A stretch of 64,000 nt of DNA from Davidsoniella eucalypti (Eukaryota; Ascomycota; Sordariomycetes; Microascales; Ceratocystidaceae): positions 36,917-100,916 of the forward strand of contig RMBW01000117.1 in NCBI GenBank assembly GCA_004009845.1, written 5' to 3'. The position numbers were made by a program, and so were the translations under genes. Positions 24,079 to 35,790 of the stretch are shown one piece after another (position 1 is the first letter of the stretch; every line of letters begins with the position of its first letter). Under the pieces are notes generated by a model. It was not told the origin of the DNA. It made no database searches and saw only the letters and a program-made list of their open reading frames with translations.

Positions 24079-24622
24079 GGACAGACTGAGGCAGATGATC
24101 AGACAATGGACATCTCATGTCAGCTCGCCAAACGCGCAGAAGAAAACTAGCAACAAAAACCAATATAATCTAGCCTACGATCGTTGCCAAGGCGTTGGTG
24201 GGTTGGTTAGCTGGATTCATGGTCAACTTTGTCGAAGTCTTATTGCAAACAGCCAATCCTCCGTTATCGATAGTTCATTTACCATTATGTGGCTAATCAT
24301 CGGAAAAAGACCCCACTATACGGAGGAAAAAGGCTGCTGAAAAGCTGCTGCGGTCTGGTTACAGTGCATGCATGCGCTATAAGGGCAGCTATAGATCCGC
24401 CTACACTGCCAAAACTGCCACCATAAGGCTCTGTAACTCTGAAGACGAATCAGCGCGCATGTATATGTGATTTTTTTTGCACGGTTGTTTAGTAGGTCAG
24501 CTTGGCCGGTTGCAAAACGAGGGCATCGCCAAGTTTTCCCAGCTCCAAAACTTTTGTTACGGCTTTCGTGCCCAGAATTGCAAGTCTTCGCACGGTTTCT
24601 ATCGACTCACCTGGCTTTCATC
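24079..24622. promoter_or_regulatory. bidirectional promoter region COX10 / MEF1
   Basis: 544 bp between the two divergent start codons, both for mitochondrial proteins. Two CCAAT words on the plus strand (24160-24164 and 24253-24257) fit the HAP complex element often found before respiratory genes in fungi. Their function here is inference. A short T run (24471-24478) lies on the MEF1 side. Confidence 0.4.
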
Positions 24623-27242
24623 ATGCGGGCTCTCCGGTTCTCTCGTGCGGTGACCGCTTTCGGCGCACCTTCGTTCAGTCCGCTGCGAAGCCAGTCTGCC
24701 CGGCTTTTGGCCGCCGCCCGAACTGTTTCGGGCTCCAACGCCGCTACCCACGGTGTCAGCAGTGCCAACAGCCGCATGTTCACTAGCTCACGTGTTCTCG
24801 GTTCTGTTGCTGCTCAAGAGGCGTAGGTTTGCCTTTCCAATGGCTACGCTGTATCTGGTGACCAATCGCTAACCATATATACATACCACACTTGTAGACT
24901 CCGTATGGCCCAGAGTGAAACCGCCAACCTTACCCCCGAAACAGTTGCTGCCAAGATGAGCCCCGAGGAGGCCAAGCGCCTATCTCGCGTGCGCAACATT
25001 GGTATCGCCGTACGATGTCCCCCCATATTCTACTGTACTACAACAACAGTAGCCATGCGATCCTCCAGCTAACCACATCATCACCACCACTACAGGCCCA
25101 CATCGACAGTGGCAAGACTACCGTCACCGAGCGTGTCCTGTTCTACACTGGCAGAATCAAGGCTATCCACGAGGTTCGCGGCCGCGACAGTGTCGGCGCC
25201 AAAATGGACTCCATGGATCTGGAGCGCGAGAAAGGCATCACCATCCAGTCTGCTGCCACCTTTGCCGACTGGTCCAAGGTTGAGAACGGCGAGGAAGTCG
25301 ATTACCACATCAACCTGATCGATACGCCTGGCCACATTGACTTCACTATCGAGGTCGAGCGTGCTCTTCGTGTGCTCGACGGCGCCGTCATGATTCTTTG
25401 CGCTGTCAGTGGTGTCCAGTCACAGACCATCACTGTCGATCGCCAGATGAAGCGCTACAACGTTCCCCGTATCAGCTTTGTCAACAAGATGGATCGTATG
25501 GGTGCCAACCCTTTCAAGGCTGTAGAACAGATCAACACAAAGCTCAAGATTCCTGCTGCCGCCATCCAGATCCCCATTGGCTCTGAGGACGAATTCCAGG
25601 GTGTTGTTGATCTTATCGAGATGGAGTCTGTCTACTTCGAGGGCCCTCGCGGCACCAAGATCCGCCGCTCGTCGACTATCCCTCCCGCTCTAGTAGAGCT
25701 GGCCAACGAGAAACGCCAAAAGCTAATCGAGAAACTAGCCGATGTCGATGACGAGATTGCCGAGATGTTCATCGAAGAGCTGGAGCCTTCCAAAGAGCAA
25801 ATCAAGGCTGCCATTCGCCGCGCTACTATCAGCCTCAAGTTCTCTCCGGTCCTCATGGGATCGGCCCTAGCTGACAAGGGAATTCAACTTGCTCTTGATG
25901 CTGCTTGTGACTACCTTCCCAACCCCTCGGAGGTCCCCAATCTGGCTCTAGATCGTTCCCAGAACGAGAAGGAGGTCAACTTAGTGCCTTACAACTCGCT
26001 TCCTTTTGTTGGCTTGGCCTTCAAGCTCGAAGAGAACAACTACGGCCAGCTAACCTACATGCGTGTGTACCAAGGAAAGCTCCGCAAGTCCAGCTACCTG
26101 TTCAACTCGCGCACCAACAAGAAGGTTCGCATTCCTCGCATCGTCCGGATGCATTCCAACGAGATGGAGGATGTCAACGAAATCGGCGCCGGTGAAATCT
26201 GCGCTGTGTTCGGTGTAGACTGCGCCTCTGGTGACACTTTCACCGACGGTAACCTGCCATACACCATGTCTTCCATGTTCGTTCCTGATGCCGTCATGTC
26301 GCTGTCCATCAAGCCTAAGAAGAGCAGCGACGCCGATGCTTTCTCCAAGGCCATGAACCGCTTCCAGCGCGAGGATCCCACCTTCCGTCTTCACGTCGAC
26401 CCCGAAAGTGAGGAGACCATTATTTCCGGTATGGGAGAGCTTCACTTGGAAATCTACGTTGAACGTCTTCGCCGTGAATACAAGGTTGACTGCGTGACCG
26501 GACAGCCCCGTGTTGCCTACCGTGAGACTATCTCCGGCAAGGCCGACTTTGACTACCTTCTCAAGCGCCAGAGTGGTGGTCCTGGTGATTTCGCCCGTGT
26601 GGCTGGCTGGGTCGAGCCTATCGAGGGTGAGGACAACGTTTTCGAGCAGCAGGTTGTTGGTGGCTCGATTCCCGAGAAGTTCATCAGCGCTTGCGGTAAA
26701 GGTTTCGAGCTTTCTTGCGACAAGGGACCTCTTCTTGGTCACAAAGTTCTTGGCGTCAAGATGGTTGTCAACGATGGTGCTACCCACGTGACCGATTCTT
26801 CCGATTTTGCCTTCAGCCAAGCCACTCAGTTTGCTTTCGAGAAGGCCTTCAAGGAGTCTGGTGGTCAGGTCCTAGAGCCTTTGATGAAGACTACCATCAC
26901 TGCCCCCAACGAGTTCCAGGGTAATGTTCTTATGCTGCTAAACAAGCGTAACTCGACCATCAACGATACCGAGATCGGTACTGAAGATTTCACCATCTCT
27001 GCCGACTGCTCTCTGAACTCCATGTTCGGCTTCAGCTCCCAGCTACGTGCGGCCACGCAGGGTAAGGGTGAATTCAACATGGAATTCAGCCACTATTCTG
27101 CCGCTCCCCCCCATCTACAGTACGTATCTCCGTTAATCATATATGAATCAGAATATCATGAAGCATATGCTAACAATCCTATAGGAAGGAACTTATCGCC
27201 AAGTACCAAAAGGAGCTCCAGGAAAAGCGTAACCAAAAGTAA
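24623..27242 (+). CDS. MEF1: mitochondrial translation elongation factor G
   Basis: GTPase that moves tRNAs and mRNA through the mitoribosome. Exons 24623-24822, 24898-25009, 25096-27119 and 27185-27242 give 797 residues. The N-terminus (MRALRFSRAV..., Arg/Ser/Ala-rich, no early acids) looks like a mitochondrial presequence. The G motifs are complete: AHIDSGKTT (about 105), DTPGH (180) and NKMD (234); domains II to V follow, including GMGELHLEIYVERL and the GYRE-like GQPRVAYRE region. The last exon adds KELIAKYQKELQEKRNQK. The intron between IGIA and AHIDSG falls inside the P-loop motif. An upstream GTG extends the frame but has no ATG, so 24623 is preferred. Convergent with LYS12. Confidence 0.95.
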
Positions 27243-27754
27243 CCCCTTTCATGTCTTTTCTTTAGCTCCTTTTTGTATATTTCCAAGTCACATTCCCTCA
27301 CTCCTCACTTCATAATTTCGAGCTAGGACAGACCGTTTGATCAGTTCGCCTCAGTCTCGCATGTATTATATTTTTTTCACGATTTCACTTGAACTCTCTT
27401 TACTTTTGTAGTGAGATGTCTTTTGTTTGTGTTCCTCCTCGCTTGCACATATTTCTTGCCAAAACAAGAACATGGGTTAGTGTGGTATGACAAAAAAGGC
27501 GTCTCGCAAATATTTTGTTTCAAATAGCCTGATGTTCGCCAGTCAAGCAGAAAAACTGGTTTTGTATTTGTTGTTGTACAATAGAAAAAGCAAAATGCAC
27601 ATTTCTTTTCAGCGTATCTCTTTCCCTAACAATGTGATATATATCGTTTTGACATATTTTTTGGCATCATCGGCTCGGCTATCAATGCCATACAGCACCA
27701 CCCTAACGAATGAGCGCAGTCTTGGATGCTACAGTAATTTCTGTTGGGGGGTAT
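27243..27754. other. convergent intergenic region MEF1 / LYS12
   Basis: 512 bp, AT-rich, 3' flanks of the two converging genes. No further feature seen. Confidence 0.4.
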
Positions 27755-28953
27755 TTACAGACGTCTCAGGACATCAACGATGATATCTTCAGTGGAAGCC
27801 TTGCCACCCAGATCAGGAGACAGGTACCTACCCTCCTCCAGGTTAGCGTCAACAGCAGCGTAGATCTTGGCGGCAGCAGCCTCCTCGTTGAGGAACTCAA
27901 GCATGACAGCAGCAGAGCGCAGGGTAGCGATAGGGTTGGCGATATTCTGGCCCTGGATATCGGGAGCAGAGCCGTGGCAAGGCTCACCAATAGCGAAGTT
28001 CTCGCCGACGTTGGCGCTAGGAACTAAACCCAGAGAACCAACCAGAGCAGCAGCACCATCAGACAGGATATCACCGTACAGGTTGGGCGCAACGATGACA
28101 TCATAAGCCTCGGGCTGGCGGAACAGCTTGTAGACCATAGAGTCAACAATCTGCTCCTCGGTAACAACGCTACCAAACTTCTCGGCAGCCAAGGCAGCAC
28201 GGGCAGTAGCGCGGAACAGACCATCGGTTTGCGAAAGGACGTTTGACTTGTGTGTGATTGTTACCAGAGGGCCCTTGTGAATGCTAGGGACACCGCTGTC
28301 GCGGATCTTCTGACGGCGCAGAGCAATTTCACCAGCGATAGTGGCAATACGGAACGAAGCTCTCTCGGAGATACGCTTGATGGCCTCGGCGACCTTGCCA
28401 GAGCCGTTGGCGGCATCGAATGTACGCTCCTCCTTGACGTACAGGTCCTCGGTGTTCTCGCGCACGATTACCATGTCGATCTGCTTGCCGTCGGTGCGGA
28501 CAGACTTGACGGGCCGCACGTTGGCATACAGGTCTAGCTTCTTGCGCAGAGCGACAATCGGCGAGGAGTAGCCCTTGACGGCAGTGGTGGGCGAGCTGAC
28601 AGCGCCAAACAGGGCTCCGTCGCACTCGCTCTTCAGCACCTCGACGGTCTTGTCGGGCAGAGCAACGCCAGTCTTCTGGAAAGTCTCCCAGCCAGCCTCC
28701 AGGTTGACAAAGTCAAACTTGAGACCCAGCGAGGCAGGAAGAGCTTCTAGAACACGGCGGCCAGCGGGGATAACCTCGCGACCAATGCCGTCACCGGGGA
28801 TGAGACCTGGATTCAAATTGGGGTCAATACAATCATCTGACAAGGGCCAGAAAGCACCCTAGGAAAAGACAGCTTCTAACCGCTTTGCTTTGGTGCATGG
28901 GCAAAGCTTTACTTACCAATTCTCAGAGAACGAGTAGCAGCACGAGCAGCCAT
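27755..28953 (-). CDS. LYS12: homoisocitrate dehydrogenase (lysine biosynthesis)
   Basis: NAD-dependent oxidative decarboxylation of homoisocitrate to 2-oxoadipate in the fungal aminoadipate pathway; usually mitochondrial. Exons on minus: 28953-28917 (MAARAATRSLRI plus one base) and 28806-27755, total 362 residues. The 110-nt intron begins GTAAGT and ends at AATCCAG, restoring RIGLIPGDGIGREVIPAG. Other motifs seen: YSSPIVALRK, NVRPVKSV, VIVRENTEDLYVK, THKSNVLSQTDGLF and GEPCHGSAPDIQGQ; the last two hold substrate and cofactor contacts of the decarboxylating dehydrogenase family. The YSSPIVALR block and overall match favour homoisocitrate over isopropylmalate dehydrogenase. A longer in-frame start inside the intron (MSDDCIDP...) would lack the conserved N-terminus. 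Confidence 0.94.
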
Positions 28954-31597
28954 TGTGTATCGTGTTTATTATATCAAACAACTAATTTTGAGGTCGAGGG
29001 TTCTGGGATCGCTCAGAGTCGATCGGAAACAATAAAAGGCTAGCCTCAATGACATATAGAGAAAAGAAAAGAAAAAAAAGCTTCGTCAAAGCTAAGACTC
29101 AGACTCCGGTTCCGGCCCCACGCTTAAGTTTTGACCTCAGATTTGTCCGGGGTAGTTGCCGTCGCTCAATTCCATTCTTGTTTTCTAGCGCATTTTTTCT
29201 TCGTGTCACACAGCTTAAAGAAAACTTAGGTTTGCTGCTAGGGTTGGGCTCGCATAATAATTGGCAGTTAACCCTAATGTCGTACCCATATAAGATGAAC
29301 CACTGGTTCAAACGGAAAAGAATCAATTATTTCCATGTTCACGCTTATTTTTCGAAAAACTTCGACTACTGTACTTGGATGATCTATTTCAAACCCCTGT
29401 TAATTCGCAGCTCTTTTTATGCAATGCTGCCCTCCTGGTAGTTTCGTCAGCACCTAGCCTGCATATGAAACAAAGCGAGGTTCTGCTCAAGATGATCAGA
29501 GCCCGTGGTAATGCTGATTGACAACAGTAGGTGACGCTGGCCAATGTTGGTGAGGCATACACTCATGCATGGTCAAGATAAATAAGCCTAGCCAAGTCGC
29601 GAATTCAAGTGCCTACAGATGTGCCTACATATCGAGTGAGTACAAGCCACTATCGGGTACATCGCGCAACAGATAGTACGTGGCTTCAGAAGCTATAAAT
29701 AGTGGCTAGTGTTAGCAATGACAGCTGCGAGATATAAATTTAGCACTATATGACAGGATAAGTATCATTGCTACCATGACCTGCAGGTCGACCTTGTAGC
29801 CCGTGAGACAGGTGGATGGTGGCGTCCTGCTATGGAATGGTGTGTTTGCTAGTAATAACACATGTAGCAAGAGATTTTTCTTTGTTTTGAGTTAGAATAA
29901 CAATCACAATTGTGCATAGGGACTAGGTTCGTTACTACTGAGCTATGGATAAGGGTCTTAGTAGATCTTCAACAAAAAATCTTTATACTATTTTGTGATA
30001 GGCTACACATTTACACTAATACATGTCAACATCTTTATAGCTCTATAGCTCCATAAGATTAATGAATAATAATAAAAAAGTGCATGTCTATTCTATTTAT
30101 GCCGGTATGAAATACTGTTCAGACGAATCATGGGTAGATCACATGAAGCAGAAGACCATACGAATCCCACTAACTTGTGAGATGATATTGCAAATATCAC
30201 AACTTTCATTCCCTATCCATGTCTGTTCCCGGGCAGGCGGTTTAATGCGTCATGGGGGGAACCAAGAAGAAAAGAAAAAAGACCTACAAGTACTGGTATC
30301 TGCTGGAATGGACGCTTACTACCCTGGCCGTTAGTTTGCAATAGAGCTAGGCAGGGCCTTGTCTACATTAGTATGGTGAACTAACTTGCAGCTCCTTGCT
30401 CTCTCAACACTCTGATTGCCTCCCTTCTGGCGCTCCCCTGCGATTTTTAAACAGTAAGATTGTGGCGGAACTCTTGCATATTGGGTGGGGTTTTATGCAG
30501 GCCACTAAACGTATTGGACCTGACTAGCGAGGTAGCGACTAGGTAAGCTAATGGGCGCAAATTCTCTGTTGCTGTGAGTCCACAAGGCGTCTTTTCTTCT
30601 TTTTCCTGCAAATGGATAGACAGATAAACACGTTGTAGCTGTGAGATTTGAGACTCGTGCTCACCAAGCCAAATTTGGAGTCATATTATAAATTTATACT
30701 GGCGACTGCTAGGCAACCAGCTTGACTTATAGGTATGCTTGGCTATGAGCTGTTGTATGTATCGTAGAGAGGATGTCTTTTTCATTTCCGTATTGTCTGA
30801 GGCAAAGCTCGATCATCGCGCCAAATAGCTGTAGTTTCGGCTTAATTGAATTTTCTTTCCTTTGTAAATCGAGCATTGAAGAACCGATTCCAGCGCCTGA
30901 TTGTTCGTTGTTGGTCGTAACATTTTAATCCTTAACCTGCAACTACAACCCTCGGCCGCCCTTATTCCACTTATGGCAAGAGCGCCAAATTAGCTGCAGG
31001 ACCCTCTGGCGTCCTTTCCTCTTTCTGCGGCCTCTTCCTTGATCGACCTCCCCAAACCTAAACAAGCAACAAGCAACAACCATCTGAGCTTGGTCCACCC
31101 ATTTGCTCTGCAGTTGCTCAGCTTAGAGCAGTAGTTGCCGCTGTCTTGATTTTGTATTGACTTTTATTTTGGCTGGCCTTCTTGTCGCAGAAGCTCGTCT
31201 CGTTTCATTCATTATCCATCCATATTCTATCCCTCGCTGTATGAACTTTTGCTTCCTTTTTTTCCTCTCTTTTTTTCCTATCGTTTTTACATGCTCCTAA
31301 ATTCCAACGCTGTTACTACTTTGCTATCTCCCGCGAAACAATTTGCATTCCACGCTCGACATACCATCTAATCCCGAATCTTGAATATATTCATCGCTGG
31401 CCATTGCGACTTCGCCATTATACGCTGCGGAGAGCAGCCGATCTCCTCAAACTCCCTAAACATTTGGCTAGACCATCCTATATTGCTTGGGGACGCTCGA
31501 ATCAAAAATATTACTGTCCACTCAGACACACCATCACTATCGATAGCCTGGCGCGCCCTGATCACACATACATACCAACCATCTTGAGCTATCCAAC
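28954..31597. other. divergent intergenic region LYS12 / disordered-protein gene
   Basis: About 2.6 kb, AT-rich. The left end is the LYS12 promoter (no clear TGACTCA amino-acid-control site was found). The right end, about 31000-31597, is C/T-rich leader sequence. A short retroposon-like segment lies at 30028-30079. Nothing else supported. Confidence 0.4.
30028..30079 (+). repeat. short A-tailed fragment, second copy of the 16.1-kb insert
   Basis: Shares ATAGCTCTATAGCTCCATAA and nine further bases (29 identical) with the 16.1-kb fragment, inverted relative to it, and also ends in an A-rich tail. CATGTC occurs on both sides (30022-30027 and 30083-30088) as a possible short target duplication, much weaker than at 16.1 kb. 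Confidence 0.5.
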
Positions 31598-33440
31598 ATG
31601 AGTCAGGTCAGGAATCTCCGGGCTATGTTCGAGAGTAAGGGTGATGCCTCGGTTTCTCCAGACAGAGGCCGCTCTCCTGTATTTATACCAAGTAAGTACT
31701 CAAACTTGGAGTCTGGTCATCTGTTCATCATATGCTAACATGGACCGTGAAGAACTTTCGGGCGAGTCGCCGAGACCTCTATCAAAGGTCCGAACAAGTT
31801 TTATCGCCGTCGAAAAAGATGGCCGTATTGGCTTACAGCGCGAACCTAGCGCCGATTCTACTACTGCTTCAACATCTGATATGCCCATAACGCCCACTAT
31901 AATGTCACCTATGACAGACCTATTCGAGAAACGCGCCCTTCTCGCCAAGGTGGGCGTATCACCCGACACAAAACCTATCAAAATCGAGACTCCGATACCT
32001 GAGCCTATAAAGCTACCCTCTGAAGCAAAGTCTGAAGTAGCACCCCCGTCTTTCACACCAAAGGAGGTTCTCGAACCTCGAGACCCATCTACAAGCCCAG
32101 CCACAATCCCTACTATAAAGGAACCTATTGAGCCGACTGTCGAGAAACTTAGCGCCCAGAAAGAGAAAAAGAAGCCCACTGAGACCACAGCCAAACAGAC
32201 CACAGCAAAGACCGTCACCAAGGAACGAGAATCCGTATCAAAAACCACTAATAGAGCGTCATCAAGAGCGCCATCTCGGGCACCTTCCCGTGCTGCTAAA
32301 GCCTCGACTACTACTGTCCACAATACAGCACCTAAGAAGACTGTTCGTGAAACAAAAGTAGTTACGAAGAAGTCAAGCACACCGTCTATTATATCTGTGG
32401 CAAAAACCTCTGTCCCTAGACAACAACCAACAGCTCAAACACAACCGCGCTCAGCAGCTATACGACGACCTCCTTCTGCCCACGCGAGGCACTCCTCTCC
32501 AAGACCAGCTCCCAAGTCACCAACTCGGCCTGTCAAGCTTCCAGAATCTTTGACAGCACCCACTAAAGCACATGCTTCACGTACCGGAAAGTCGAGCTTC
32601 AGTGATCTAAGAACTGCTGCTAGATCGTCATCCACCAAGCCCACCGAACGCGCAGATAGTAGAGCCAAGTCTGTTGCTCCCTCGTTGCGCCGTCAGCCTT
32701 CGAACAAGAACATTCGACCAAGTCTTGGCCTCCCACCTAAGAAGAAGGAGGATGGCTATCGCCCACCCCCTAAAAATGTTGACGAGGGTTTCCTAGCTCG
32801 TATGATGAGACCGACACAGAGTTCACAGTCGAAGGTCACTGAAAAAGCGCCTATCACGCCCCCCCGCAACAACACGACCCCACGACGCCCTCCTACTCGT
32901 GCTGGTAATGACAGTGCCAGAAGAGATCGTAGCGAGCCGTCAAGTGCCCACAAGCAACCTCGCCCAGCTTCTCGGATTACCAGCCCCTCTCGGCCCGCCC
33001 AAACTATACAGGCGGCCAGATCAGCCTCTAGAGCAAATAACTCTCGCCCCCATGATCAACTATCCATTGAAGTTCGCGTGAAAGCTGCGCAAGATGATGA
33101 GAATGAGAGCCACGAGCCCATAACACCTATTGCTAGTTATAAATCTCGCACCCATAACAACAACCTCTATCATGCTGATGGAGCTGTATTTGATGCCGAT
33201 ATTCCAAAGACACCAGAGCCAGTGCCATCTCTTGATGCTAGCATGGTCACCACTACCGACATGGCTGATCCTCATTCCGAGGAGGCGTTTAGTCAACTAG
33301 TTGATGAGACTACCGAGGTTCTGGGCGAGGTTTCGTTGAATGTTTCCTCCAACGAACAAGGAAAATACACTAGTAACGACGGCGATGTATTTGACGGCCC
33401 AACTCAGACCGTCGAGCTGGACGATTTTGAGACCTATTAA
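31598..33440 (+). CDS. conserved disordered fungal protein of unknown function
   Basis: Exons 31598-31691 and 31753-33440, 593 residues. The 61-nt intron ends GTGAAG and joins FIP to a Lys codon before LSGESPRPLSKVRTSF. The protein is rich in Ser, Pro, Thr, Lys and Arg and appears disordered throughout; there is no signal peptide or membrane helix. Recognisable islands are the N-terminal RNLRAMFESKGD and SPRPLSKVRTSFIAVE, a small tandem repeat SRAPSRAPSRA (about 202-212), KSPTRPVKLPESLTAPTKA and DEGFLARMMRPTQSS, followed by an acidic C-terminus ending DDFETY. These islands look like those of fungal proteins annotated only as hypothetical. Basic middle and acidic end suggest binding to a polymer such as microtubules or nucleic acid, but that is speculation. 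Confidence 0.82.
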
Positions 33441-34307
33441 AGAAACGTATCTCCTTCTTTACTGTCTTTTGAATATTATCCATCATCTAGCCCCTTTAGA
33501 AAATTACACGTGCCGTATATCGTTTTCTTTTGAAAAACTTCGGCGTGTCTTTTTTTTCTTAGGCTTTGTGTCTTGTTCTCTTATCATTCACCATCAACCC
33601 ATCGCATCTGTATTCTGACCATTTTGTTATTTTTCTACCGTTGTTCTTGTCTACTTAGTCTCCTACAACCCGTCTGCTACTTGCACCACTCAAAACTGTT
33701 CTCTTTGTTGCATTTTTCTTGTTATATTGGGGGAAGCGAATGGAGCTATTTGTTTGTTGTGTCTATTGCTCAGTGTTTAGTTATTGTGTTTCTGTTTGTT
33801 TTCTTAAGGGCCGGCGTTTTCGACTTTTTTTTTTTTGGTAGATGGTAGAAAACGAGCCCTTCTCATTTTTGTTCACTTTGTATTTAGTCAAATATAGCTT
33901 GGATTATTTTATCTATTTTGGAATTTATTCGTATTTTCATCTCTCACGTCCGCTTTACACATTAATCACATTATCCAATGTAAGATAAAAACGTAACTGA
34001 AATGTGTGGCAAGGGAAAAGTAAAAATAATATGTTTCTATTGTACAAATGTATGATAACAAGAAAGACTGACGAGAGTCTGTACCTAGCTTTGGGCGTAA
34101 AGGCATCAACCACTATATGATCAAAATCCATTCTTAGTTGAGCTTCTGAATTTAGTAGGACTAGCCTGCAAGCTGTCGAATTTCACGATCTATGCTAACC
34201 AGAAGTGCCTCGTTGAGGCATATAGATCATATTTGTGTTCAACTAGAATATATGCCTTGAGGAATCTATGTCAAGAATGAGGTCTTGACAGCACCAGAGC
34301 AAATCAT
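33441..34307. other. convergent intergenic region
   Basis: About 870 bp, T-rich, 3' flanks of the disordered-protein gene and uS8m. Small open frames at 33573-33848 are T-rich artefacts. Confidence 0.4.
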
Positions 34308-34793
34308 CTATGACACTCGGCAAAGAAGCAAGCCACCTCTGCGCTTTTCTATAGCCTCACGGCATTCTAGCACGCCGATATCTGTGGTGAGGAAAAGTAG
34401 TTCACCGATGTTGAGGCCGGGAATCTGGTTTGCGGTCAAACCACGAGCTAATTTGTTAAGTTCGGGAAGTGAGGCAGTGACCCAACGCTTCGACTTGCTT
34501 AAAGCCATGAGATTTCTCATGACAGGCTTGTCGTCCCAGTATTTTAGACCGAGCCATAAACGACGGGTAGCGACGTTTTGGTGGGTGACGGGCTCTGGAG
34601 GCTCGGTGCTGATGGTTTCCGGGTTTGGTGGGGAGAACCCTCCGCGTGTTATGCTGCTGAAAAGTCCGGCGCGGTGCATGGCTATGGCAAGGTTGAGATT
34701 GTACTTGGTGTTCGGCACGGATGTTATGGCGAGGCCGGCGCGGGTGGCATTTTGCAGATGTGAGCACATCCGAGGGATACAAGGGATACCCAT
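34308..34793 (-). CDS. MRPS8: mitochondrial small-subunit ribosomal protein uS8m
   Basis: 161 residues, single exon. The protein begins MGIPCIPRMCSHLQNATRAGL and continues ITSVPNTKYNLNLAIAMHRAGLFSSITRGG, the N-terminal alpha-beta fold of S8 that binds small-subunit rRNA; the C-terminal half has the S8 block LMALSKSKRWVTAS...LTTDIGVLECREAIEKRRGG. The frame is open for 25 more codons upstream to 34868, but that part (Pro/Thr-rich) does not resemble the family, so the start at 34793 is chosen. Divergent from the 35791 gene across about 1 kb. Family assignment is good; the presequence is not cleavable-looking, as in several mitoribosomal proteins. Confidence 0.9.
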   Translation of the reverse strand: MGIPCIPRMCSHLQNATRAGLAITSVPNTKYNLNLAIAMHRAGLFSSITRGGFSPPNPETISTEPPEPVTHQNVATRRLWLGLKYWDDKPVMRNLMALSKSKRWVTASLPELNKLARGLTANQIPGLNIGELLFLTTDIGVLECREAIEKRRGGLLLCRVS

Positions 34794-35790
34794 TGTGGCG
34801 GTTTGTTGATTAGGCGTGGTTGGGTTGATTGGATGAATTGGCCGTGTATGTGTATAATCGAGAATCAAGAAGTGTCGTCGTCGTGATGTTCGTTGGCGGT
34901 ATTGAGGGGCTTTGTCTATGACGACGACAAATCAGCGAGCCTCCAGTGCGTAGAGAAAGAGGGAAACAGCTAAGCCAGCGATAGGCCTGTCAAGACACTA
35001 GTATGAGAGCAAATTGGGGGCGTAATTGGTGATTCAACGACCTGAGCCTCGCCTCTCTCTATCAACAATCGGTTATATCGTGATGTCCGGTAATCGACGA
35101 ACTCCAAAATTTTTGGCCTCGCACAAACATGACTAAGCACAGCTACAATTTAGCTTGTCTAGGGTCTATGATCTCAAAACCCCAAGCCAAAACAGTGGGG
35201 CAAGTGAGAGTAGCGTTTGATTGGCCAACCGTTGATCTTGAATTAAGCGCCGGACGTTGACCACTAACATCGTCTAGAATCCACGTCAGATCCCAAAGTC
35301 AAGTTGCAATCACTTGTGGGAAATGGAGGAGAGGAGAGGATAAATGAAGCGTCAGGAAAGAAGTGATTCGAGCGGACGAAAAGAGCAGGGGAGCCAAAAA
35401 GAATGGACGGGGCGTTTCCGGCACTTTTATCTAGGGCGTTTTCTCTTGATGAATTATTTTTGTCTTTCTCATCTTCCTCTTTCTCCGTTACGTTGCTTAG
35501 GCGGCTTTTTTTCAAGCTTCTACTTATTTGCTAATCCGCATACAGACGGCTCGCTTTTCTGTACTGCAGCTACCCTCCTTTACAACTTTGGTGGCTACAA
35601 AAGACTTGGCTACACGGGATTCAGAGCTCCCCATTCGCCTGCTTTGGCCCAAAAGATAAGCAAGAAAAAAAGGCCACGCCCAAATAAGAATTTAGGCCAC
35701 GCCTGATTTATATATCTCTGTCTACCTCGTGTACTTACGTCTTGACGAGCGGCAATATATACTCCATATTCCTATATCCATCTCCATACC
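34794..35790. promoter_or_regulatory. divergent upstream region uS8m / 35791 gene
   Basis: About 1 kb between two divergent start codons. It has CT-rich patches at 35450-35530 and a TATATAT-like run just after 35708. Open frames inside (for example 35344-35706) have no recognisable protein. Confidence 0.35.

Noticed and set aside
26050..26820. 256-codon minus-strand open frame opposite MEF1
   Set aside because: Antisense shadow of highly biased MEF1 codons.
29049..29441. 130-codon plus-strand frame upstream of LYS12
   Set aside because: Basic, Phe/Lys-rich AT-driven sequence in the LYS12 promoter region; no domain.
31700..32380. 226-codon minus-strand open frame opposite the disordered-protein gene
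   Set aside because: Shadow of Ser/Pro/Lys-rich coding sequence on the other strand.
35344..35706. 120-codon plus-strand frame
   Set aside because: Lies in a promoter region, no recognisable domain, composition of untranslated sequence.
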